Of a DNA stretch of 64,000 bases, positions 35,692-43,592 are shown in pieces; position 1 is the stretch's first letter; every line of letters begins with the position of its first letter. Below the pieces are notes generated by a model. That model worked only from the letters and a program-made list of their open reading frames with translations. It was not told the origin of the DNA and did no database searches. The translations under genes were made by a program, and so were the position numbers. Source of the DNA: Hymenobacter ginkgonis (GTDB lineage: Bacteria; Bacteroidota; Bacteroidia; Cytophagales; Hymenobacteraceae); contig NZ_WQKZ01000002.1 in NCBI RefSeq assembly GCF_009755225.1, positions 682,001-746,000 of the forward strand, written 5' to 3'.

Positions 35692-36255
35692 GTGAATCCA
35701 AACACTGAGTCTTACTTAAAAAGTTTGGCCGAGGCGCGTAAAGTGCAGGTCGAGAAAGAAGTAGCACAACCAGAAATAGAGGCTCGTGCGCAGAAAGAGT
35801 ACGCGGCTATACCCTCGCTAATAAGCGAGGCAGTACTAGATTTTAATAAGAATGCAACTGTTCAAGAATTAGGATTGACTTTGCGGCTTGACGGGCCTGT
35901 GAACAACGTAGATGGCATTCATTATCTACTCCGACTGTTAGGTGGCAATACTAAGCAAAGGGGTAACCTTCTCCTTATAAGTCTTTTAGGTTTTCATGGA
36001 CTGAGAAGTGTAGCGCTGAAACTAGCCAACTGGGAGTCTAATCTGACAACGGAGGCCGTGCGTCATGGTATAAGAGCAGTAGGCTACGTTCCTGGCGAAG
36101 AACCTAGACCTATTGGAGGAGAGTCGAAGTACCAGGCTGTACCTGTTGATTTGACATACCTATGGGTTATGGAAAATGGGAAAGAATCAGATGGGGTGCC
36201 ATTTAAAAATTTATTAAGCACCCGCATTGACAAATTGGTGCGAGCAAATATCTAG
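35692..36255 (+). CDS. Unknown element protein
   Basis: A GTG at 35692 starts a protein of 187 residues. The N-terminal 45 residues are highly charged and helical (SLAEARKVQVEKEVAQPEIE), followed by a compact domain with HYLLRLLGGNTKQRGNLLL and GFHGLRSVALKLANWESN. I recognise no family. It converges on the terminase block, with about 25 bases between the stops. Confidence 0.45.
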   Translation: MNPNTESYLKSLAEARKVQVEKEVAQPEIEARAQKEYAAIPSLISEAVLDFNKNATVQELGLTLRLDGPVNNVDGIHYLLRLLGGNTKQRGNLLLISLLGFHGLRSVALKLANWESNLTTEAVRHGIRAVGYVPGEEPRPIGGESKYQAVPVDLTYLWVMENGKESDGVPFKNLLSTRIDKLVRANI

Positions 36256-36281
36256 ACCAGTCGCGCCCGTATGGGGTTATC

Positions 36282-36836
36282 CTATTGCGTTCGCCGTGTC
36301 GCCTCCCACGCCAGCCGTGCCGTGGGCCGCACGCCCAGCAGCCCTGGCCCAAAGACGGGCGTAAAAGAGTCTAGCCCCTGGCCCAGGCTGACCTCGTAGA
36401 GCTGCGTGCACCGACCGTATGGCGAGGCCACAAAGTCGGCCAGCGTGGCAAAGTCCTGCTGCGCGGGTTTGGTCGGGTCGAACACCACGACGGGCAGGCC
36501 TGTCTTGGCCGTGATGCTCACCCCGACCGCGTGGGAAGGCAGGTGCAGCAGCAACGCCATGACAGGCGGCGCTAGCTCGCTGCTAGGGTCGTGGGAGCTG
36601 GCATTCCACTGGAGCACCTTCGCCCACCACTCGGGCGGCGCGGGGTAGGTGTCGGTCTGGTCGAGCCAGAGCGGGTGTAGGTGGTAGCCCAGCTCAGCCA
36701 TGAGCAGATTAAACCGATTGGTGGCGCTCTCGGTCACGTCGGCCAGAATGCGCTCATCACCGACAAGCGAGTAGAGGGCGTAGTACATAGACCCCCAAGG
36801 GAAGGCCTGCGGGGTATGTTGCAAGGTCAGCGTCAT
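36282..36836 (-). CDS. C39-peptidase-like protein with Ser in place of Cys (tentative)
   Basis: The 184-residue protein overlaps the terL stop codon by four bases (ATGA), so its translation is coupled to terminase. PWGSMYYALYSLVGD (residues 13-27), LLHLPSHAVGVSI (H102) and VVVFDPTKP (D120) are spaced like the Cys/His/Asp segments of papain-like C39 peptidase folds, with Ser16 where the Cys would be. Such a protein could be inactive and bind a peptide, or use Ser. In tailed phages this position usually holds the portal gene; nothing here looks like a portal. The fold assignment is inference. Confidence 0.4.
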   Translation of the reverse strand: MTLTLQHTPQAFPWGSMYYALYSLVGDERILADVTESATNRFNLLMAELGYHLHPLWLDQTDTYPAPPEWWAKVLQWNASSHDPSSELAPPVMALLLHLPSHAVGVSITAKTGLPVVVFDPTKPAQQDFATLADFVASPYGRCTQLYEVSLGQGLDSFTPVFGPGLLGVRPTARLAWEATRRTQ

Positions 36837-38317
36837 GTGAGTGGTTTGAATGTTTGGTACACACCAGGACCGTGGTGCACGGGTGCCGAATGCCGGCGGA
36901 TAGCTTGTGTCAGGCAGTCGAGTATGTCATCATGGGCGGCCGCGGGGAAGCTAGCTGCCTGGCTCACCAGGGCCTCGTTCCAGGCCCCTTCTAGTAGCAC
37001 CACGCGCCCGGCCTCGATAAAGGGGGCCGATGTGTTGACGCGGCTGCGCTTGTCGCCGTCGGGCGTGGGGGCCTCGACGACGTTGAGCTGCGTCAGGCTG
37101 CGCAGCTCCTGCACCACACTTTTGCCACTGGCCTTAGGCTCGACGTAGAGCTTGCTTTGACCAGTGGCGGCGCGGTGCTCAGCCAACAACTGCGGCAGCC
37201 GCTTCTTGAGCTGGGGTAGCTCCAGCCACATTTCGCCCGCGTAGCGCACATAAAGCGTCTGGCCCAGGTAGCAGCTCACGAGCAGCGCGCTGGGGTCATT
37301 CTGCTGGTTATCCGTGTAAGCTGTATCGGCGTCACCGTGCCACACGGCCTTGTCAGCCCCCGTCACGGTCTCCATGAAAGTGCCCCAACTCATCGAGCGG
37401 AACCACGCCTTTTTCAGAATGCCGCCCTCGTCGGGGGCGGGCAACTGCTGCACCTGGCCGGCGTAGCCGTAAGAGCCCAGCGCCGTGGCTAGGTCGACTA
37501 GCACGGAGCGGGGTAGGCGCACCGGGTCGAGCAGCCCCTCCTCGTACTCTTCGCGCAGCCAGGCGGGGCGCACCTGCTGGCCCAGCTTGCCCGCGGCGTC
37601 GCGCGTCAGCTCACCTGGTAGGCAGATGTGGCGCAGCGGCCGCCCACTGGCCAGCCACAGGCCCGCGGGGTCCTGCTCGTGCAGGCGCTGCATCACCAGA
37701 ATCGTCACGGTGCGGGCCTTGTCCGTCTTGCGGGTGGTGAGGGTCTTGAGGTGCGCCTCGGCAGCCTTTAGGCCCGCCTCCGTAGCGCCGGCCTGCGGGT
37801 CGAGCGGGTCATCAATGAGAATAAAGTCGGCGTGGTTACCGATGGCCCCACCGGTGCCCGTGCTGGTGCTGTAGCGCTGGCCCAGGGCCGTGGTGCGGTA
37901 GTCGGTCTTGCCGTCCTGATCATCTTGAAACTCGATGTGGCCGGGAAAGAGGCGCTGAAACTTGGGGCTGCGCAGGCACAGGCGCGTCTTGACGCTGTGG
38001 CTGATGGCCAGCGGGGCCGCGTGGCTACTGCTGATGACGCGAATGCTGGGCTGCTGCAGCCAGAGCCAGGCGGGAAAGAGCTGCGTGATGGTCGTGCTCT
38101 TGCTGGTGCCCGGCGGCACATTGACGAGCATGTTGGGCTGGGCCTGCTTGGCGGCCCACAGCTCGTAGACCTCTTGCAGCTGGCCACACAGGTATTCCAT
38201 GTGCCAGTTCAACTGCAAGTCAACGGCTTCGATGGTTTCCCAAAACTCTTGAAAGAAGCGGTAGAAGCTGCGGCGGCACTGCTCGGCCACGGCCGCGTCG
38301 TGCAGGGTGTGGCTCAT
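36833..38317 (-). CDS. terL: Terminase large subunit
   Basis: The protein has 494 residues. The ATPase half shows a Walker A-like loop VPPGTSKST (Lys73) and a Walker B strand FILIDDPL (D169, D170) near residue 168. The nuclease half has GDADTAYTDNQQNDPSALL, matching the first catalytic Asp region, and AAHDDILDCLTQAI near the C-terminus, the usual last metal-binding Asp of the RNase H-like domain. The protein therefore looks intact and able to cut and pump DNA into a capsid. Its start overlaps the terS stop by four bases. No head gene accompanies it. Confidence 0.88.
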   Translation of the reverse strand: MSHTLHDAAVAEQCRRSFYRFFQEFWETIEAVDLQLNWHMEYLCGQLQEVYELWAAKQAQPNMLVNVPPGTSKSTTITQLFPAWLWLQQPSIRVISSSHAAPLAISHSVKTRLCLRSPKFQRLFPGHIEFQDDQDGKTDYRTTALGQRYSTSTGTGGAIGNHADFILIDDPLDPQAGATEAGLKAAEAHLKTLTTRKTDKARTVTILVMQRLHEQDPAGLWLASGRPLRHICLPGELTRDAAGKLGQQVRPAWLREEYEEGLLDPVRLPRSVLVDLATALGSYGYAGQVQQLPAPDEGGILKKAWFRSMSWGTFMETVTGADKAVWHGDADTAYTDNQQNDPSALLVSCYLGQTLYVRYAGEMWLELPQLKKRLPQLLAEHRAATGQSKLYVEPKASGKSVVQELRSLTQLNVVEAPTPDGDKRSRVNTSAPFIEAGRVVLLEGAWNEALVSQAASFPAAAHDDILDCLTQAIRRHSAPVHHGPGVYQTFKPLT

Positions 38318-38862
38318 GGCTGCGGGGCAGGGCTAGCTTTGGCGGTGAGCTGCTCCAGCAGCGCCAGCTCGTCGGGGCTCAGGCGCGTCAGGTCATAACG
38401 GGGCAGCTGGCTGCCCGTGTCGAGGCGCAGTTTGTCCCCGAATAGCTCGGGGCGGTAGGCCTTGAGCAGCGTATGCAGCACGCCCGGCTGCACCACTACT
38501 TCATAGTAGGGCTGGCCCTGCTGCGGGTGGCCTTCGGGAAAGCGCAGCGGCGCGCCGGTCTTTTGATGAAACTTGTAGCTGCGGTAGTAGCCGGTAGCCA
38601 GCTTACGCGCCTCTTCCTCCAGCGCGTCGGTGGCCACCTTTACGGCCTCGTCCCACTCGCTGGCAAAGCCGGGGTTATCGGCCCGCACGCGGTAGACGTG
38701 GCCGCGGCTCAGACCCACGGCGCGCGCGGCCTGGCTGATGTTGCCCGACGTAGCCAGCGCAGCTAGGAAGCCCGCCTGCCAGGTGGGCAGTGGAAGCCCC
38801 GCGTGTGTGCGCGTAGGGGTGTCTCCTTTTGTCTCCTGTGTCATGCGGCGAAAGCCCGACAC
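38314..38862 (-). CDS. terS: Terminase small subunit
   Basis: The protein has 182 residues. An N-terminal helix-turn-helix, ALATSGNISQAARAVGLSRG (about residues 34-53), would recognise the packaging site; a helical middle (EWDEAVKVATDALEEEARKL) fits oligomerisation, and the C-terminal part would contact the large subunit. It is the first gene of the terS-terL-36282 unit. Two 13-base direct repeats lie about 30-60 bases upstream. In phage islands TerS redirects packaging to island DNA, which is the role inferred here. Confidence 0.82.
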   Translation of the reverse strand: MSGFRRMTQETKGDTPTRTHAGLPLPTWQAGFLAALATSGNISQAARAVGLSRGHVYRVRADNPGFASEWDEAVKVATDALEEEARKLATGYYRSYKFHQKTGAPLRFPEGHPQQGQPYYEVVVQPGVLHTLLKAYRPELFGDKLRLDTGSQLPRYDLTRLSPDELALLEQLTAKASPAPQP

Positions 38863-38891
38863 GGGCTCACGGGCTGCAAGCAGCCAGGGCC

Positions 38892-38924
38892 AAAAGCGTA
38901 ACGGACTTGCGAAAAGCGTAACGG
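38892..38924. promoter_or_regulatory. Direct repeats upstream of terS
   Basis: AAAAGCGTAACGG occurs at 38892-38904 and again at 38912-38924, exactly 20 bases (about two helical turns) apart, with a shorter GTAACGGG near 38952. The site could bind an activator of the terminase unit. A related TTACGCTTTTT lies at 43505-43515. Confidence 0.5.
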
Positions 38925-38962
38925 GATGTAGCCCACGGCTCGCAGGTCAGGGTAACGGGCAC

Positions 38963-38996
38963 AAAAAAGCCCCGGCCGAGGTGGGCGCGGGGCTTT
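38963..38996 (-). terminator. Terminator of the 168-residue gene
   Basis: Read on the minus strand, AAAGCCCCG pairs with CGGGGCTTTTTT. It closes the upstream leftward unit before the terminase genes, which therefore need their own promoter. Confidence 0.75.
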
Positions 38997-39007
38997 GTCG
39001 CAAAGTG

Positions 39008-39472
39008 CTAATAGAGGTTCTCAATCATTCCCTGAATTCTGCCTCTCTCCCTGGCTGGCTGTTGGTAGTAGCTAAATATTTTGCTGTACAAAGTTTGCTC
39101 GTGCTGGTCGGTTAAAACAGCCAGCTCTTTACCTCGCTGGTACAGTCCCAAAAATTTATTACCCTCACCTATAATAACCGGGATATTCTTCTCAATCCGT
39201 CTCTTCACGGCTTCGGGTAAAGCAGCCAACACTTGCCCTTGGGTCTCTCTTAATTCTACCTCCTTCTCGGTCAACTCGGCAATAGCGGCGTCCATCCTTG
39301 CTTGCCATGCGCTTGCTGCCTCTAATTCTTTGTAGGCAATGTAGTTGGCAGTATCTACATTTTTGGGCTTCTGTTGTTCAGTGCCTTTAACGCGGTCGCT
39401 TGCATTCTCGTGAGCGGAAATAGCATCTGACAGGGCCGCGAAAAGGCTCATTAACTGCTGTTGTTCAAGCAT
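39008..39472 (-). CDS. Coiled-coil element protein of unknown function
   Basis: The start at 39472 (MLEQQQLMSLFAALSDA) is preferred; an in-frame ATG at 39514 would add 14 residues. The 154-residue protein is almost entirely helical, with AWQARMDAAIAELTEKEVEL and KRRIEKNIPVIIGEGNKFLG. It has no recognised motif. It ends in a strong terminator that separates it from terS. Confidence 0.45.
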   Translation of the reverse strand: MLEQQQLMSLFAALSDAISAHENASDRVKGTEQQKPKNVDTANYIAYKELEAASAWQARMDAAIAELTEKEVELRETQGQVLAALPEAVKRRIEKNIPVIIGEGNKFLGLYQRGKELAVLTDQHEQTLYSKIFSYYQQPARERGRIQGMIENLY

Positions 39473-39579
39473 AACAAAGGGTTGTTGGTGAGCCTGCAAG
39501 GTAAGGAGGTACACGCTACTTAACGACGTTCAAATGGTAGGTGGCTTTCTATAAAAAATACATTACCTATTCCGGTTAT

Positions 39580-39948
39580 GATAGGCTGACGAGGCTCCGT
39601 CAGGCCGCCAGTGACGGGGCGTCAGCGTCGGGGGTCGGCTGCTCTCCTGCAGCGGCTTGGCGTAGCAGGTAGCGCAGTTGCGTGGTAGACACGTTCAGCT
39701 CCCGCGCGATAGTTGCCCGGACCCGTGACTGGGGCCAGCTGGGGCGCTCCTGCGCGACCTCAGCACAGCGCTGGGCTGCTCGCAGCACGTGAGAGGCGTT
39801 AAACCGGTTCTGAAAGAGGCTGCTGACGGGTGTGCGCACCGTGGCTAGCATAGGGCACGGATGACAGGCGGGGGCGTCGGGTGAGAGGTGGCGGGGGGAG
39901 TTGACAGCGACGGGGGTAAGCATAGGCGGAAAATGGATAGGCTGACGA
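39580..39948. repeat. 13-base direct repeats flanking a small HTH gene
   Basis: GATAGGCTGACGA occurs at 39580-39592 and 39936-39948, directly downstream and upstream of the gene at 39600-39923. Several more CTGACGG/CCGTCAG words lie around them. They may be operators. Confidence 0.5.
39600..39923 (-). CDS. Small HTH protein, probable regulator
   Basis: The frame encodes up to 107 residues; an internal start at 39851 (MLATVRTPVSSLFQNRFNAS) would give 83 and looks more natural. RVRATIARELNVSTTQLRYL is a helix-turn-helix-like segment. It sits between two copies of a 13-base direct repeat, which suggests autoregulation. The family is not recognised. Confidence 0.45.
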   Translation of the reverse strand: MLTPVAVNSPRHLSPDAPACHPCPMLATVRTPVSSLFQNRFNASHVLRAAQRCAEVAQERPSWPQSRVRATIARELNVSTTQLRYLLRQAAAGEQPTPDADAPSLAA

Positions 39949-40029
39949 ACTGACGGGGTTGATTGTCGTGGCTAACTGGGTACCTGACAGCGCCGCCCGT
40001 CAGCCTGGCGGGCGGCGTGTCGGACTCGA

Positions 40030-40698
40030 CTAAGCGGCGTCGGGCAGTACCTCCAGCAGCTGCGGGTTGTAGCTCAGATGAGAGTAGAGTCTCTTTTCAT
40101 CGATGGCAATTGGGCCCTTTGTCGGGAGCTGCTGCGGGAAAACGCTGATAATGCGCTCGACCACTTCATTGAGTGAGCTGGGCGCAATGTTCATGCGTAC
40201 TACCAGTTCGCGCCACTGCGTCAGCGTCGCGGCCAACTGCTCAAAGTGGGCGCGCGCATGCTCTTTACCCTCCCAGTTCATGGTATACCGGTCGAGGTAG
40301 CTGCCGTAGTCGAGGCCATAGCCAACTAGTTGTCCCAATGCGACGTGGGGAACATCGTTTAACTGTGGCACGGTCTGATAGGCCACCTCCAGCTCCGCCA
40401 TGGCTTCGGCTAACTGCTCAGGCAGTTCGTGGCCTTTGAGGCTGATGCCGGCCATGGTGTCGGTCTGAATGCGTTCCTTGCCCTCCTTGGTGCGGGCCAT
40501 GTCGTAGCGGGCCTGTAGGCCAGTGTCAGCCGCTAGCAATTGCTCAAACAGGCGGCCGCGGTAGATGTCGAGCAGCTTGGTAGTATCGAGCGACAGGGGT
40601 AGGTCGTGCGATTGGAGGAAGGCCTTGTAAGCGGTGGCCTCGGTCAGGAAGTCGGTAGCAGCCCGGCGGGCGGCTTGGTTTTCAGCTTGGGTAAGCAT
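40030..40698 (-). CDS. Unknown element protein
   Basis: The 222-residue protein is mainly helical, starting MLTQAENQAARRAATDFLTE, with KLLDIYRGRLFEQLLAADTG and YGLDYGSYLDRYTMNWEGKE further on. It has no signal, membrane helix or known motif. It lies directly downstream of the origin-like hairpins and on the same strand as the replication ATPase, so a replication or packaging role is possible but unproven. Confidence 0.45.
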   Translation of the reverse strand: MLTQAENQAARRAATDFLTEATAYKAFLQSHDLPLSLDTTKLLDIYRGRLFEQLLAADTGLQARYDMARTKEGKERIQTDTMAGISLKGHELPEQLAEAMAELEVAYQTVPQLNDVPHVALGQLVGYGLDYGSYLDRYTMNWEGKEHARAHFEQLAATLTQWRELVVRMNIAPSSLNEVVERIISVFPQQLPTKGPIAIDEKRLYSHLSYNPQLLEVLPDAA

Positions 40699-40775
40699 GG
40701 GATTGGGATTAGGAAAAAAGGGTGAAAAAGTAGGTTGGCAATTGCTGGCTTTTTAAATGTGCGGCCGTGTGCAAT

Positions 40776-40899
40776 GTGCAATAGTGCAACCCCCTTATAA
40801 GGGGTTGTTGCACTACTGCACACTGCCCCCGTAGCGCCCTAGTGTGCAATAATGCAAAAGGGCATTTTTGCCCCTTTTGCATTATTGCACACTAGGGCG
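40776..40899. other. Origin-like region: two inverted repeats with TGCAATA-type units
   Basis: The first hairpin (40776-40821) has arms containing GTGCAATAGTGCAAC and GTTGCACTACTGCAC around CCCTTATAAGGG. The second (40835-40899) has arms of about 30 bases, CGCCCTAGTGTGCAATAATG onward, with their exact complement around a T-rich loop. Together they give four copies of a TGCA-n-TA-n-TGCA unit. No T run follows, so this is not a normal terminator. Its position at the 3' end of the replication ATPase gene suggests an iteron-type origin. Confidence 0.55.
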
Positions 40900-42094
40900 G
40901 CGTATTGGTTACCGGTTCAAGGGTATAGAGTACAGCTGGGCCACTAGGAGCTTTGACTTTTGAAAGCTGACACAAGCGCCCCGCGTTGTCTTTTATATAG
41001 CCAGCTCCTGGCACTACCAGCTCAGCTAGGTAGGTCTTAGCTGTGCGGCTACCAATTGAAAGTCGAATAGCTAGAGCTGTAGCTAGTTCTCCTGCTGGTA
41101 GAGGCTTATCAGCAAGTAAATGCGGTAATAGGGCCAATACTGTAGCTGGTGATGCTTTGCGAGGTGCACCACTGGGCTTAGTCATTGCCTGCACATCGGC
41201 TAAGTCTATATCAGCTTGCACTAGTCCCCGCGTAGCCTCATCGAACATGGCGAAGAAAGTCAGGCCAGGCGCAGCATAGCGGCGCTTCAGATACAGCAGT
41301 TGAATAAGGTCGGTCTGCTTGCCTCCCTCCTTCACAAAGCTGACTTGCAGCACCGTGCTAGCTTTATTGCTAGCCTCCGTGCCTAGGTGTCCGCGGGCTT
41401 TGCTGGTGCTGCCTGGGTTCTCGTGAATAACAGCTAAGAAGGTAGCATCATGCTCATTGACAGCCACGTTCAGCAAGTCAATCAAGCCAAGCGAGGCGGT
41501 TACATCGTTGTAATCACCTACGCAGTCGGACAGCACGTCGAGAATAACTAGCAGGTGCCCTTCGAAGCCTGCGCGGTGGTGTGCTAGGTAGTCAGCAAGC
41601 GCGGGGAAGCGCTCGGCCCGCGGCAACATTACAAGCGAGGTATAGTCGAGGTCGAGTGGGTGCTGCTTAAAGCCATAGCCAGCGCGGGCTTTCAGCGACT
41701 GGATAGCGTAAGGCAGCTGGTCAGACGTGTTGCGCTCAGTATCTATGTAAAGCAGGCGGTATGCCTCGCCAGCAGCGGGCCGAAACTCTAGCCCTAAGTC
41801 ATCGCCGCGCATTGCACCAGGCGCAAGTACAGCACTACCGAAAAGCTCGGCTACGCGACTTTTGTGCACGCCCGTTTGGCCCTGAATCAAGTTTACCGTG
41901 CGGGGCCAGATAACGGGCTCGTCGTCTTGCCAGAATAGTGCGGGGCGAAACGTCACCGGCTGCTCGGTGGCGACCCGCACCTGCTGGCTGAGGGCGAGCA
42001 GGCTAGCTAGCCGAGAGGCAGCCTTCTGCTGCGGTGACTCGGCAGCGCCCGCTAGCACTTTGGCAAAGCTGCCGAGCCCATCAGTCATTCCCAT
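40892..42094 (-). CDS. RecA-fold replication ATPase (RepA/AAA_25-like)
   Basis: The protein has 400 residues. The core has NLIQGQTGVHKSRVAELFG (Walker A-like, G72 to S79, with His77 before Lys78 where Gly is usual), LLYIDTERNTSDQLPYA, Walker B LLVILD at 181-186, and FLAVIHENPGSTSKARGHLG, typical of the RepA hexameric-helicase-like group in plasmids and phages. The C-terminal 110 residues look like a winged-helix region. It probably unwinds the element's origin after excision. Its start overlaps the preceding gene, and its stop lies within the second origin-like hairpin. Confidence 0.78.
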   Translation of the reverse strand: MGMTDGLGSFAKVLAGAAESPQQKAASRLASLLALSQQVRVATEQPVTFRPALFWQDDEPVIWPRTVNLIQGQTGVHKSRVAELFGSAVLAPGAMRGDDLGLEFRPAAGEAYRLLYIDTERNTSDQLPYAIQSLKARAGYGFKQHPLDLDYTSLVMLPRAERFPALADYLAHHRAGFEGHLLVILDVLSDCVGDYNDVTASLGLIDLLNVAVNEHDATFLAVIHENPGSTSKARGHLGTEASNKASTVLQVSFVKEGGKQTDLIQLLYLKRRYAAPGLTFFAMFDEATRGLVQADIDLADVQAMTKPSGAPRKASPATVLALLPHLLADKPLPAGELATALAIRLSIGSRTAKTYLAELVVPGAGYIKDNAGRLCQLSKVKAPSGPAVLYTLEPVTNTPP

Positions 42095-42623
42095 AAAGCC
42101 AGGTGTTCGTCGAGTTAATCTTGGCCTGCTGGCGCTGCATAAGCTGAGCTAGGAAAGCGCGTACGCGCTGCACCAAGTCAGTATGTGTCGAGGGCGGCGT
42201 TACTGTTGAGGTTGGCAGCGTGGCATACTGAGCGTAGGCTGTGAGCACGGGCGCTGTGGCACGTTGCGCCTGTGCTATGCCAGCCTTGTGGCCCCGCACC
42301 CAGCCTAGGCGATACACGGGGTCAGATTCGCGGGAGGCTAGTAGCTCGGCAGGTGTCAGAGACAGAACGTCCACGGGCCCTGGTGGCAAGCACGTCAAGA
42401 CTACCTGCTCGTACTGCTCTACGGCTGCAAGTAGCGCTTGCAGGTCACCGAGGTGCGCTAGCTTAGCAGCAGTATGACTAGTGCCAGTAGTGGCCCGTTG
42501 CACCTGGCTTTGGGCATAGTGGTCGAGGCGTAGCAACACTTGGCGTAGTGCGTGACTAGCATGGTCTAGTTTGGGAATAGAAGCTGAACTGGCGGGCATA
42601 GGAAAGAGCGAATTAGTAGGCAT
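42081..42623 (-). CDS. Unknown element protein, coupled to the replication ATPase
   Basis: The 180-residue protein is helical, with SHALRQVLLRLDHYAQSQVQ and DLQALLAAVEQYEQVVL, and a middle part DPVYRLGWVRGHKAGIAQAQ. Its end overlaps the start of the ATPase gene by 14 bases, so the two are translated together. No family is recognised; a loader or primase-accessory role would fit the position but is a guess. Confidence 0.45.
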   Translation of the reverse strand: MPTNSLFPMPASSASIPKLDHASHALRQVLLRLDHYAQSQVQRATTGTSHTAAKLAHLGDLQALLAAVEQYEQVVLTCLPPGPVDVLSLTPAELLASRESDPVYRLGWVRGHKAGIAQAQRATAPVLTAYAQYATLPTSTVTPPSTHTDLVQRVRAFLAQLMQRQQAKINSTNTWLYGND

Positions 42624-42680
42624 AGGCGTAGCCAGGCCGAAGCATTCGGCGGCGTGTAAAGCCCACAGTGTGAAGGAGTA

Positions 42681-43007
42681 TTAAGCCGGCTTTTTGCCCT
42701 TGGGGCGGCTAGGCTTCGTCGTGCGTTGTTCACGGCTACCCGCGGCCAACACATCGGCCTGGCTGAGGTAGGCACGGCCGCCAATTTTGCGAAACGCCAG
42801 CACGCCGCGTCGTTTCCATTCGTGCACGGTAGCCACGCATACGTCGAGCAACTCAGCCGCCTGTTGCACCGTCAGCAGCTCGTCAGCCGCCGGCTGCTGG
42901 GCCATGCCAACTGCTGGCTGACCCTGCGTCATTTCGTGCCGAATCATGGCGCGCATATCGTCGAGTAGCTGCTGGTAGGCCACGCCCTGGGTAATGATGG
43001 TTTGCAT
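42681..43007 (-). CDS. Excisionase-like HTH protein
   Basis: The 108-residue protein has a MerR/excisionase-type helix-turn-helix: LLTVQQAAELLDVCVATVHE, then WKRRGVLAFRKIGGRAYLSQ with ADVLAA (residues 46-92). Such small proteins direct integrase toward excision or act as repressors. Its N-terminal MIRHEMTQG segment resembles the MRLIVRQELKG segment of the next protein upstream, so the pair are probably paralogues. Confidence 0.75.
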   Translation of the reverse strand: MQTIITQGVAYQQLLDDMRAMIRHEMTQGQPAVGMAQQPAADELLTVQQAAELLDVCVATVHEWKRRGVLAFRKIGGRAYLSQADVLAAGSREQRTTKPSRPKGKKPA

Positions 43008-43018
43008 GGAACAATTGG

Positions 43019-43366
43019 CTAAGCAGGTGAGGTAGCCAGTTGTGGGCTGGAAGCCATTCGGGGAAAGGTCTGCTGCTGGAGCAGGGCCATCACTTCCGAC
43101 TTTTTCCAGAAGTAGCGTCCGGCCCGCCTGTGTGTGGGCAGCTCGCCGCGGTGCATCATCGTGTACACGTGCGGCTGGCTGATGTCAAGCAGGGTGGCCA
43201 CCTGCCGAGAATTCAGCGCCTGGTCAGCTTCCGGCTGGTCAGGTGGTGAGGGCGTGGGCAGGCGCTGCCCCTGCACAGAGTAGCCTTTCAGTTCCTGCCG
43301 AACGATAAGGCGCATGGCGTCTAATAGTGCGCCGTAGTCCTTTGATAATGAAGAGGTAGTTGCCAT
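43019..43366 (-). CDS. Excisionase-like HTH protein, second copy
   Basis: The ATG at 43366 (MATTSSLSKDYGALLDAMRL) is preferred over a longer frame whose added N-terminus is AT-rich noncoding-like sequence. The 115-residue protein has an HTH_17-type domain: LNSRQVATLLDISQPHVYTM, then MHRGELPTHRRAGRYFWKKS (about 52-95). It is 11 bases upstream of its paralogue on the same strand. One of the two may be the excisionase and the other a regulator. Confidence 0.72.
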   Translation of the reverse strand: MATTSSLSKDYGALLDAMRLIVRQELKGYSVQGQRLPTPSPPDQPEADQALNSRQVATLLDISQPHVYTMMHRGELPTHRRAGRYFWKKSEVMALLQQQTFPRMASSPQLATSPA

Positions 43367-43592
43367 GTCAATGCGTTGCTGTGTTGCTGCTGCAAAGGGA
43401 CAAAAGGCGTAAATTCTATTCGCTATACTATACCATTGGTACACCCAAAAATACTTTTTTCTTTTTCGTAAAGCGCTGTATATCAATGCGATTATTTTGC
43501 ATTTTTACGCTTTTTGGGCAAAAATTGGTGTATATTGGGTTACCTACTGATGCAAGTAGCAGACTGCTAGCGCCTTATTGCCGACCTCGCTA

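Noticed and set aside
40776..40899. CRISPR-like array
   Set aside because: The repeats are inverted pairs forming two hairpins, not regularly spaced direct repeats with unique spacers, and no cas gene is present.
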